NCBI GenBank assembly: GCA_964540005.1
Contig: CAZILN010000020.1
Location: 1 to 17,143 of the forward strand
Direction of reading: 5' to 3'
DNA length: 17,143 nt
Origin: CAZILN01 sp964540005
GTDB lineage: Bacteria; Bacteroidota; Bacteroidia; Bacteroidales; SM23-62
Shown: positions 1 to 7,467 of the stretch, in pieces
How positions within the stretch are numbered: the stretch's first letter is position 1
How the letters are laid out: the number at the start of each line of letters is the position of its first letter
Made by a program: the position numbers and the translations under genes
Notes under the pieces: model-generated
Seen by the model: the letters and a program-made list of their open reading frames with translations, nothing else
Databases searched by the model: none
What the model was told of the DNA's origin: nothing

Positions 1-1894
1 TCTGATTCAGAGTCTGGAGGGTATTGCTGCCTGAAATCAGAATGTTAACATAACTGCCCTGCCTGGGTAAATATACAATGACCATGGGCTCAATGCGGCT
101 GTGAAGAGAATTAAAATTAAAATCTCGTACTATTCCAACTACTTTTGCCTGTCCGCCCGGTACCCTGATCTCAATATCGAAGGGATCCTCCACGTCAAAT
201 TCCCTGACCGCTGATTCATTTAACAATGCAGTTGCATTTACATCACTTACCAGTTCCTTTGAAAACAAACGCCCTTTCAATAATGTGAGCTCATATAGAT
301 CAACATAATCCGCATCCACCCAGGAGGAAGCATAGTTTACGACCTTTCCATCCAGTTCCAGACTATTTATACTTTCATTATTCCCGATTACATTACTCGA
401 AAAACCTAGCTTTTGTACATCAGGTAATTCAAGGATCCTATCCCGGAAGATCTCCTTTTTACCACGCATGATCTGATATGGCAATTTGGCGTATATCACA
501 TTTTCTTTCCTGATTCCCAGATCTTTATTCTTCAGGAAGTTTAGCTGTTTATTTATCAGGATTGTGTTGGCAATCAATATCATTGAAACAGAAAATTGAA
601 AGATGATAAGAGCGTAGCGTAGAAGCAACCCCTTATTTCCCCGAAATGATTTCTTTTTAAGAATACTGACAATATTCTGGGAACTAATGACCATTGCAGG
701 ATATATACCAGCGATGACTCCTAATAAAATGACTCCAGGAATAATCACCAACAAAAAAGAATATGAGAATTTAAGGCTGTGGCTCACATTCATGAATTGA
801 CTATAACCGGGTAATATTATCCAGGTAAAAATGAAACCGATGATGGCTGCAGCGAAGCTTATAATTATTGTTTCTGTAAGATATTGAAGTATCAGTGTTC
901 TTCTGCGCGAACCGCAGATTTTTTGTATCCCTATTTCTTTTGACCTTGTCGTTGCTTTTGCAACAGAGAGATTAACATAATTTATTATTGAAATCAACAT
1001 AATAATGATTCCAACAATAACCAGGATTCGTATTAGAAATAAATTTCCCCTGTTTGTCGTATCATTTGTAAGATCCTGATTAAAATAGACTTCTCTGAGT
1101 GCATGTAATTTCAAAGGGTTTGTTTCGGCATCTGCATAACAGGCCTTGGTTGACAGATTAGTATTGTAATAATCAATAAGGAAATCTCTTAATTTTTGTT
1201 CAAGCTTTGATGAATTTACATCAGGATTCAGGAGAAGATAGGTCTCGAATACTGTAAATCCCCAGTCCTCTTGATATTTCATGCCCATATTCCCCAGGGA
1301 TGTTTCAGATATCAATCCATTAAACCGGATGGAAGAGTTTTGCGGGGGATCCTTGACAATGGCCTTAACAGTACAAGTGAAATCCTGGTAGATCTTCCAG
1401 GTTACAGCTTCCCCGATTGGATTCTGAGAACCAAAGATTCGCCTGGCCTCACTTTCAGTTAAAATAATGGAAAAAGGTGTACTCATAGCCGAATTTATAT
1501 CACCATGTAGTACTTCAAAATCAAATACCTCCAAAAAAGAAGAATCAACCGAATAATATTTTTCAATTTCGAATGGCTGGTTTTTGTAGTTTATAACAGG
1601 AGAGAATGCAAACAGCTGATGGGTTTCAATATGGGTGGCACCCTGAATTTCAGGAAAATTCTCTAAAAACAAACTGGAAAGAGGTCCGGGTATGGAACTG
1701 GAATTACCGTAGGATACTTTATAAATTTGTGCAGCCTTTTTATGAAAAAAATCCACCCTCAACTCATTCCGAGTATAAATTGATATGAGCAACAGGACAG
1801 TAATTCCAATTGAAAGGCTTAACATACCAATGAACGAAACATTCCTGTATTTGATTACACTCCTGAGGCCTATTTTAAAAAAATATTTGATCAT
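1..1894 (-). CDS. FtsX/MacB-type ABC transporter permease (5' part, runs off the left edge)
   Basis: An uninterrupted minus-strand frame runs from the ATG at 1894 to the window edge, about 631 codons, with the stop outside the window. The layout matches the large Bacteroidota permeases of the MacB/FtsX family, usually about 800 residues. There is a first membrane helix around residues 20-40 and a periplasmic MacB_PCD-like domain at about 50-283. An FtsX core follows, with helices at about 286-308, 340-362 and 378-402, and a fourth at about 425-445 that opens a second half. The cytoplasmic loop ATTRSKEIGIQKICGSRR (314-331) is the characteristic FtsX signature. Such permeases pair with a MacB-like ATPase and use mechanotransmission to export lipoproteins, peptides or drugs; the substrate cannot be told here. 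The ATPase gene is not in view. There is no Shine-Dalgarno sequence, but a TATATTTG box lies 33 nt upstream. A relic of a homologue lies at 9308-9406. Confidence 0.9.
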   Translation of the reverse strand, partial: MIKYFFKIGLRSVIKYRNVSFIGMLSLSIGITVLLLISIYTRNELRVDFFHKKAAQIYKVSYGNSSSIPGPLSSLFLENFPEIQGATHIETHQLFAFSPVINYKNQPFEIEKYYSVDSSFLEVFDFEVLHGDINSAMSTPFSIILTESEARRIFGSQNPIGEAVTWKIYQDFTCTVKAIVKDPPQNSSIRFNGLISETSLGNMGMKYQEDWGFTVFETYLLLNPDVNSSKLEQKLRDFLIDYYNTNLSTKACYADAETNPLKLHALREVYFNQDLTNDTTNRGNLFLIRILVIVGIIIMLISIINYVNLSVAKATTRSKEIGIQKICGSRRRTLILQYLTETIIISFAAAIIGFIFTWIILPGYSQFMNVSHSLKFSYSFLLVIIPGVILLGVIAGIYPAMVISSQNIVSILKKKSFRGNKGLLLRYALIIFQFSVSMILIANTILINKQLNFLKNKDLGIRKENVIYAKLPYQIMRGKKEIFRDRILELPDVQKLGFSSNVIGNNESINSLELDGKVVNYASSWVDADYVDLYELTLLKGRLFSKELVSDVNATALLNESAVREFDVEDPFDIEIRVPGGQAKVVGIVRDFNFNSLHSRIEPMVIVYLPRQGSYVNILISGSNTLQTLNQ

Positions 1895-1927
1895 ACTATT
1901 TGTTTAACATCATATCGTAATATTGAT

Positions 1928-1935
1928 CAAATATA
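1928..1935 (-). promoter_or_regulatory. Bacteroidota-type -7 promoter box for the permease gene
   Basis: The minus strand reads TATATTTG, a full match to the Bacteroidota TAnnTTTG element, ending 33 nt before the permease ATG. I could not find a convincing TTG -33 element at the usual spacing, so this is a partial promoter match. Confidence 0.4.
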
Positions 1936-2143
1936 CAACTAATATTATAGTTCTATAAACTAATTATTTAGTTTTATGGAAATTGAAGTAATAATATCTG
2001 AAATCACCTTATTTTTATATCTGGAAAAATCTGGACTAAGCATAAGACACGCAAAATAAGGTTTAGCAGAAAAAAATTCAGATTTGCTGTTTAAGGAAAT
2101 CAAAAAGAACGAAGGATCTATTATCAATTACTAACTTAATAGC

Positions 2144-2150
2144 AGAGGAG
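2144..2150 (+). promoter_or_regulatory. Shine-Dalgarno sequence of the Gfo/Idh gene
   Basis: AGAGGAG lies two bases before the ATG at 2153 and seven before the second in-frame ATG at 2159. The spacing favours the ATG at 2159 (METLKLGF) as the true start. Strong Shine-Dalgarno sites are not the rule in Bacteroidota, so it stands out. Confidence 0.45.
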
Positions 2151-2152
2151 AA

Positions 2153-2767
2153 ATGAATATGGAAACCTTGAAACTTGGTTTTATTGGTGCCGGTTTTATT
2201 GCAAAATTTCAGGTTCTTGCAATTACCCAGTTAAACAATGCTGAAATAACAGGCGTTTATTCGAAAGAAGGGTCCGGGAATTTTCAGAAACTTGTACATA
2301 AACACGGGGTCGGCAAGTGCACGGTTTATAACAGTATCAGGGAGCTTTGCAACAGCTGTGATGCTGTTGCCATTTATGTGCCAAATTATGCCCGGATCCA
2401 GGTCATGGAAGAAATTGTTGATGCAGTGAAGGCAGGAGCTGAGTTGAAAGGAGTTATTTGTGAAAAACCGCTGGCACGGACAGTAGCAGAAGCCCAAAGA
2501 CTTGTGGACCTGGCCAGTGAAGTTCACCTCAACACCTCTTATCATGAGAACCAGATTCATATGAAATCCATCCGGAACGCGCTTAACCAGCTGGAACCCG
2601 AACAACGTACTATGGGGCCGATTTCTCTCGCCAGGAGCTCGGAAGAGCATAGCGGACCTCACGAACCACGGTTCTGGGATCCCACTCGTCAGGGTAGTGG
2701 TGTGCTTGCTGATATGGGCTGTCATAGCATAGCAGTTTCATGGCTGCAGAACGTAAAAAAACCATAG
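2153..2767 (+). pseudogene. Gfo/Idh/MocA-family oxidoreductase, C-terminally truncated
   Basis: This is the N-terminal half of an NAD(P)-dependent sugar or cyclitol dehydrogenase. A Rossmann fold opens the protein, with the dinucleotide-binding GFIGAGFIA at residues 9-17. The conserved CEKPLA is at 103-108 and the start of the substrate domain, GSGVLADMGCHSI, is at 181-193, containing the Asp and His of the family's DxGxH site. Family members are usually 340-450 residues. This frame stops at 204, immediately after ADMGCHSIAVSW, with an unrelated tail LQNVKKP. The second half, an open-faced beta sheet needed for substrate binding and dimerisation, is missing. The following 3' gene end at 2740-2859 overlaps in another frame and looks like the far side of a deletion junction near 2740. 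I infer an inactive remnant. The upstream half and its ribosome binding site are intact, so a stable truncated protein is possible. Confidence 0.8.
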
Positions 2768-2859
2768 TCCTTACTGATCCTGGTGTCCAGGAAGATTTAA
2801 AGAACTTCCAATCGCTGGTGGCCCGGGGCAGGGGCGGCGAGATCCTCTATAGCTATTAA
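2740..2859 (+). pseudogene. 3' end of an unidentified gene fused to the Gfo/Idh fragment
   Basis: A 39-codon frame from the ATG at 2740 to the TAA at 2857-2859 encodes a charged peptide containing KTIVLTDPGVQEDL and ending RGGEILYSY. It looks like the C-terminal tail of a larger protein rather than a complete one, because it lacks any folded-domain start and the frame begins inside the truncated Gfo/Idh gene. I do not recognise the family. It may be the tail of a gene whose 5' part was deleted together with the 3' half of the Gfo/Idh gene. Confidence 0.35.
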
Positions 2860-2884
2860 TGACTGCGTCTGATTGAGTTATTAT

Positions 2885-2902
2885 TTTTTCGATGACGAAA
2901 AA
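2885..2902. terminator. Possible convergent terminator hairpin
   Basis: TTTTTCG-ATGA-CGAAAAA forms a perfect 7 bp stem with a 4-nt loop in the 48 bp between the plus-strand fragment (ending 2859) and the DUF5916 stop (2908). The stem is AT-rich and weak, but its flanking T and A tracts on opposite strands fit a small bidirectional terminator. Confidence 0.35.
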
Positions 2903-2907
2903 CATTA

Positions 2908-5544
2908 CTACCTGAGACCAAACCTGTAGGAAAATTTTACCAGGAAGGTATCGGTCGGCTTTTTACCGGTAAACAAGCCGTCCATGTTATCCCACACCTT
3001 GAAGCTGCCCTCCTGCTGATAATAATCTCTTGTCTGTGACCATACCAGGTAGGCTGTGGAGCCGGGCAGGAATTCCCACCTGATGACCAGGTTAGACAGC
3101 CATTCAGCCACGTTGAAATTCGGATTGTCAAAGCCATAATCCATGTTCAGATCAGCATCCTCGTAAATTTCATAAATATCTTCCACAAGGTTGATCTGTT
3201 CGGATGTATACACATGGTACCTGTCGCTGAACCTGTCTGCTTTCGGATCGGTAATCATTTTAAAACCGGTGTAATCACCCGTAGCGATGAATGGCTGTCC
3301 CCAATACTGTATGGTAAGGTCCGGGGTAATGCTATAATTTATCCTCAGCGACATGCGGACAACCTTCTGTTCTATGTGTCCGAATATATACCGGTCCTCC
3401 CCGTTCATCTCCTGCTGCGAGACATACTGAAGCTCCCGAAAACTACCGGAGTAGGATGGATTGACCGATAATGAAAGGGTATTTATTGGCCGTACGGTCG
3501 CATTGAGTCCATAAGAGCTTTCTTTATAATACTTGTCCGCGCCCCTGCTTGAAAATCCAAAGAACTCGGCAGAGAAAGCCTTTCTCTGGTCGGTTGAAAG
3601 CCTGTATGAAAACCTTCCGCTGCCTGGCATGTACATGGAGGGACCTCCCCTGAGAATTCCGTTGGAAACCTGGTGAAAATTAAAGCCTCCGCCAAAGCCC
3701 CCGTACCAGTAATTCTTAAATTGGGCATTCAGGTTGTATTCATACCCGATCCCGTTGATCTGACCACCAAAATCAGACGATACATACACATCATTGTTCA
3801 GGTTCAGGCTCCTGAAAATACTGAAGGGCTCTGTGAAATTATATCCCGTCCAAAAAACATTCAAAATATTATCAGCCTGCCTCATGTAGCCCATATCATT
3901 GAGTTCTAATCCCGGACTTTTGAATACACTCATACACAGGAAGTTCCACTTACCTCCTATCCTTCCGAACTGCAGCTTCCCGCCCAGGCCTGATAGGCCG
4001 GTCCGCATCGAGTCATACTCCAGGTAAGAGGCATCGGGTCTCTGGAAATACCTGGCCGACGAAAGCTGGGTATTCGAGATAGCTTCGGCAGAACCATTTA
4101 CATTACTCAGGTACAGTGCCGCATTTAAGGTATAGTAGCGATCCTTGAAATACTGTGAGAAATCCACTCCTGCGGTAGTGGCATTTTTGTGCAGGTAGTC
4201 CATTTCTGTCCCGTCAAGTTTTCTGATGGTACTGGTGACAGCTCCCCCGATGATGGAATTACCCTTATTGAAATCTTTCTGCACCCTGGCAAGGGAATAG
4301 TTTGTAAGCGGTTCCACAGTTTCTTTCCTCTCGGAGCCCTGGTTATCAACGGTCGCTTTAGTATCAGCAGTAATGGCTTCAACCACACCCACGGACAGTC
4401 CGTTTTCTGTTTTTCCCGTAAGCTTGGCTGCCCCCAGTATGGGGGTGAAAATGGGCATCCTGATATATTCCCAGTCTTCCGTTGATGGATATCCCTGGGG
4501 CCTCCTGCCTACCCTCCTGGAATAAAAGAGGTTATCGTTTCCAACATCTCCGTCACCCAGCCCGACATTGAAGCTGGTAATACTGTTCCCTTCAATAAAG
4601 AAGGGCCTCTTTTCTTCGAAAAAGGTCTCGAAGGCTGACAGGTTCACTTCTGAAGGATCGGCCTCCACCTGCCCGAAATCAGGATTGATGGTAAAATCAA
4701 GCGTCAGGTTGTTCGTAACCCCGATCTTGCCATCCAGGCCGGCATCAAATTTATGGTCGGTACCGGTGGCAAAAGGATTGCCTTCTTCAGGTTCATATGT
4801 CTTTAGTGAAGCGACACCGTAAGGTGTCAGGTCCATTTGTTTTCGCGGCTCAATCTCCTGCAGGCCATCCAGTTCACCCATGGCGTGTATCATTCCCGGG
4901 GCGGTCCTCGGAATTGCATGCCAGAGGCTCATTTCATTGTTCCTGAATATCTGGCGTGCCACTTCAAATCCCCATACTTCCTGTGAGTTTTTCTTAAAAC
5001 GCAATTGGGTGAGAGGGATCTTCATCTCAGCCCCCCATCCCCATTCCTGTACCTGGGCCTTTGCCTGCCATATGGGATCCCAGGTGGGATCTTCATTCTG
5101 GCCATTATTGGAAAAGATCATATCAAACCTTACGCCGGCAGAGCTCACCCCGAAGGTAAAGCCCGTGCGCAGGTCATGGTAGCTGTCAAAAATCACAAAG
5201 ACCATATCCCCGTCACCGTTATCCCGGCGGCTCATCCGGCTGGTAATGCTGTCGGGGGCACTGTCGAGGGCTTTTATGGCGACATACAGGTTCATGTCGT
5301 CAAAGGCAAGCTTGAATTCCGTCTGCTGGGAAGGCGGCCTGTCGGCATAGGGTTCGTGCTGGGTGAAACCGCCTGCCCAATGGCCTTCCTGCCAGGCCTG
5401 GTCATCAAACACACCGTTGATCACCGGGGCGGCCTCGATCCGGTATGCTTTATATACTTTCTTTGGAAGGTATTCAGCCTGTCCATAGAGAATGGAGACC
5501 GGGACTAAAAGCAGGAGGGTATAGAGGGTGAGGGTCCTGATCAT
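2908..5544 (-). CDS. DUF5916 outer-membrane protein with N-terminal CBM9-like domain
   Basis: The 878-residue product starts with a signal peptide (about 1-22, cleavage near ILYGQA). It continues with a beta-sandwich of the carbohydrate-binding family 9-like type at about 33-215. The strongest family mark is residues 287-319, with INPDFGQVEADPSEVNLS and then FFEEKRPFFIEG, which identify DUF5916. The remaining ~550 residues alternate aromatic and polar strands and end FLVKFSYRFGLR, as expected for an outer-membrane beta barrel. DUF5916 proteins are widespread in Bacteroidota and their role is not settled; the N-terminal domain suggests glycan contact at the cell surface. The gene is last in the minus-strand run, 122 bp below the sorting-domain ASST, with its own candidate promoter at 5600-5607. 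Its base composition is noticeably richer in G+C than its neighbours, which may indicate separate ancestry. Confidence 0.9.
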   Translation of the reverse strand: MIRTLTLYTLLLLVPVSILYGQAEYLPKKVYKAYRIEAAPVINGVFDDQAWQEGHWAGGFTQHEPYADRPPSQQTEFKLAFDDMNLYVAIKALDSAPDSITSRMSRRDNGDGDMVFVIFDSYHDLRTGFTFGVSSAGVRFDMIFSNNGQNEDPTWDPIWQAKAQVQEWGWGAEMKIPLTQLRFKKNSQEVWGFEVARQIFRNNEMSLWHAIPRTAPGMIHAMGELDGLQEIEPRKQMDLTPYGVASLKTYEPEEGNPFATGTDHKFDAGLDGKIGVTNNLTLDFTINPDFGQVEADPSEVNLSAFETFFEEKRPFFIEGNSITSFNVGLGDGDVGNDNLFYSRRVGRRPQGYPSTEDWEYIRMPIFTPILGAAKLTGKTENGLSVGVVEAITADTKATVDNQGSERKETVEPLTNYSLARVQKDFNKGNSIIGGAVTSTIRKLDGTEMDYLHKNATTAGVDFSQYFKDRYYTLNAALYLSNVNGSAEAISNTQLSSARYFQRPDASYLEYDSMRTGLSGLGGKLQFGRIGGKWNFLCMSVFKSPGLELNDMGYMRQADNILNVFWTGYNFTEPFSIFRSLNLNNDVYVSSDFGGQINGIGYEYNLNAQFKNYWYGGFGGGFNFHQVSNGILRGGPSMYMPGSGRFSYRLSTDQRKAFSAEFFGFSSRGADKYYKESSYGLNATVRPINTLSLSVNPSYSGSFRELQYVSQQEMNGEDRYIFGHIEQKVVRMSLRINYSITPDLTIQYWGQPFIATGDYTGFKMITDPKADRFSDRYHVYTSEQINLVEDIYEIYEDADLNMDYGFDNPNFNVAEWLSNLVIRWEFLPGSTAYLVWSQTRDYYQQEGSFKVWDNMDGLFTGKKPTDTFLVKFSYRFGLR

Positions 5545-5594
5545 AATTAATTTGAGAAGTGAAATTCAGTACTAAGACGATACAGTCACATATT

Positions 5595-5610
5595 CGTTAC
5601 AAAAGTAACG
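5595..5610 (-). promoter_or_regulatory. Promoter -7 box embedded in a perfect inverted repeat, upstream of the DUF5916 gene
   Basis: CGTTAC-AAAA-GTAACG is a perfect 6 bp inverted repeat with a 4-nt centre. Read on the minus strand, it contains TACTTTTG (5600-5607), which matches TAnnTTTG. It lies about 50 nt upstream of the DUF5916 ATG. The overlap of a palindrome with the -7 box would suit a repressor site, but no -33 TTG is evident at standard spacing. Confidence 0.4.
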
Positions 5611-5666
5611 GAAATATAGGGGGTTTATTGAAGACCTATCATTTTTGTCATCTTCTCAGTCGGGGA

Positions 5667-7376
5667 CTAGAGTTTTACAATCTTTTTCCTATGATATATA
5701 TTCGATGATTCATCATAAAACTCAATGATATACATGCCCTTTTCATACTGCTTAATGTCTATGGAAGCATGATTATCATCTATGTCTTTATTGAATACAA
5801 GGGTTCCGTTCATAGAGTAGATCATAACCTTAGCTATCAGCATTTCCGGGGAGCTTATGCTTACAAAATCTTGTGCAGGATTTGGATAGATCAGGATATG
5901 GTCTGATGAATAGTCCTGGACTGCTGAATAGAGCCTGGTCCCGGTCAGGAAAACCTGCACGGCAATTCGCTGGATAAGTGTATCAGAGTTAATGTCAGAA
6001 TTAATGGTCAGGACATCGTTCACTACTGAACTGTCAATGTCGTAGGGGTAATAAAACAGGTTAATGCTTTTCTCTTCGTCGGGTGCAAGGGTCACAGGGA
6101 AGAGGTTGTTATCAAATAAAAAAGCATTTGTGTGCAGATGGTAGTTCGTAAGCTCCAGCTCTTTCGCGGAGTTGTTTTTAATTTTCAGTATATAGACAGA
6201 ATAGGTATACCCATCCCATTCCCCGAAATCGACCGTATCGGTATTTGTGGAGAATAAAGTGGTTTTCCAGGGGTGTTTTGTGGCACTTCCTGACCTGATA
6301 CCAGGATCAACAAAACCAAGCCGGAACGCAATAGATCCATCAGGATGTATCTCTGTTACCGACGGATTGGATACCTGTCCGCCATAACATACCAGTGTAT
6401 TCCCGGAAGGGAGCCTTTGCACACTCCCTCCCGAACGTGAAAACACAGTTTTATCTGCGTCAAATTCCCAGACCATTTCGATTGTTTTGTTCTCCTGGTC
6501 AATTGCATATTCAATAGCCCTTGTATATGCAGGGTCCCGTTCAGTCCCGTTGTCAAAAACAGTATAATGACCGTTTGCCAGCCGCCTGAATTTATGGGGC
6601 CTGGAAAACATATGCGAGGAATCAGCAAACTCAAACTGGTTGTTTTTACCGCCCAGCCTCCAGATGATGTCACCGTTCTGGCGATCAATCTTGGTAATCT
6701 CGTCTAAAGAGCGGGAGATCAGAAGGATATTACCATCGGCATCAACCTCCAGGGAATTGGGATGATCAAAATCGATGCTTGATTTGGTCAGGTCATTATA
6801 GCTGTCAGTAAGCTGGTAATGGTCGAAACTGTTCCATTCGAAAACCACATTTTTATCCTCATCCAGTTCCTGGATTACGCCTCCCTTAACCGTGGCATCC
6901 GGCTGGCCGCCTTCCACTACCCCACTCATATCAATGGTCCGGATATCACGTCCAATCATCAGGAAATGCCCGTTTTCCATTGCAATAAAATCATGGGAAT
7001 CAAGCTCAAAATCCTCCATCCAGACCGAATCAACAGTCTGGAAACTATGGTCCATCAGGTAGACCTGATTATACACTGAATCCATTCTGAGAAAGGAAAG
7101 CAATCCGCTGGCTTGTATTTTGAAGAGACCTGACTGATAAGGGATGTGCCTGTAAAACACGGGGATTCCTTGATTATCAAGGATCTGCAGATATCCCGGG
7201 TATTTATTAGGTGTTTGAGGACGGGCAAACATAAAAAGGTAGCCCGGATCAGGATCATTATTCTGATCGATTGTGTACAAAGGAAAATCGTCCGGTAATA
7301 CCAGTTCCTGCGAAAAACTAGTTTCTGTCAAAGAAATTGCCATCAGGAAAATTGCAGTTATTCTTAATGTGTTCAT
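5667..7376 (-). CDS. Arylsulfotransferase (ASST) family protein with type IX secretion sorting domain
   Basis: The 569-residue product has a signal peptide (about 1-22, ending TSFSQ) and a beta-propeller of the arylsulfotransferase family. A C-terminal type A sorting domain starts near residue 484 (IYPNPAQDFVSIS at about 496-508, ending RKKIVKL), which directs export through the type IX system and usually surface attachment. ASST enzymes move sulfate between phenols through a sulfohistidine. The expected residues are visible: His128 in LDSHDF, His205 in FDHPNS, Arg222 in LISRSLDE and His261 in SRPHKF. They correspond by motif and order to His252, His356, Arg374 and His436 of E. coli AssT. The gene follows the lipoprotein ASST after 91 bp, so the two are probably co-transcribed. 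Acceptor and donor are unknown. A non-enzymatic propeller is the main alternative, but the retained residues argue against it. Confidence 0.85.
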   Translation of the reverse strand: MNTLRITAIFLMAISLTETSFSQELVLPDDFPLYTIDQNNDPDPGYLFMFARPQTPNKYPGYLQILDNQGIPVFYRHIPYQSGLFKIQASGLLSFLRMDSVYNQVYLMDHSFQTVDSVWMEDFELDSHDFIAMENGHFLMIGRDIRTIDMSGVVEGGQPDATVKGGVIQELDEDKNVVFEWNSFDHYQLTDSYNDLTKSSIDFDHPNSLEVDADGNILLISRSLDEITKIDRQNGDIIWRLGGKNNQFEFADSSHMFSRPHKFRRLANGHYTVFDNGTERDPAYTRAIEYAIDQENKTIEMVWEFDADKTVFSRSGGSVQRLPSGNTLVCYGGQVSNPSVTEIHPDGSIAFRLGFVDPGIRSGSATKHPWKTTLFSTNTDTVDFGEWDGYTYSVYILKIKNNSAKELELTNYHLHTNAFLFDNNLFPVTLAPDEEKSINLFYYPYDIDSSVVNDVLTINSDINSDTLIQRIAVQVFLTGTRLYSAVQDYSSDHILIYPNPAQDFVSISSPEMLIAKVMIYSMNGTLVFNKDIDDNHASIDIKQYEKGMYIIEFYDESSNIYHRKKIVKL

Positions 7377-7467
7377 TAGAGCGAAGATTTAAAAGTTTTT
7401 TACATATTCTTTTCTGTATGATTAAACAGTATGGTCTGCCACGGCAATTGTTCCGGATTCCATATCA

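Larger units (their letters stand above)
1895..2152. other. AT-rich divergent intergenic region
   Basis: This 258 bp spacer separates the permease (minus) from the Gfo/Idh gene (plus) and must hold both promoters. It is very AT-rich. Apart from the TATATTTG box on the minus strand and the AGAGGAG ribosome binding site at 2144-2150, I see no gene or clear operator in it. Confidence 0.5.

Noticed and set aside
1271..1788. Two plus-strand frames of 63 and 60 codons near the left edge
   Set aside because: Both are antisense to the long open permease frame that runs off the window.
2231..2725. 164-codon minus-strand frame over the Gfo/Idh gene
   Set aside because: It is fully antisense to a recognisable Rossmann-fold coding sequence, and its translation resembles no family.
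5005..5508. 167-codon plus-strand frame over the DUF5916 5' end
   Set aside because: It is antisense to the CBM9-like domain; the translation is low-complexity in the way of G+C-rich antisense frames.
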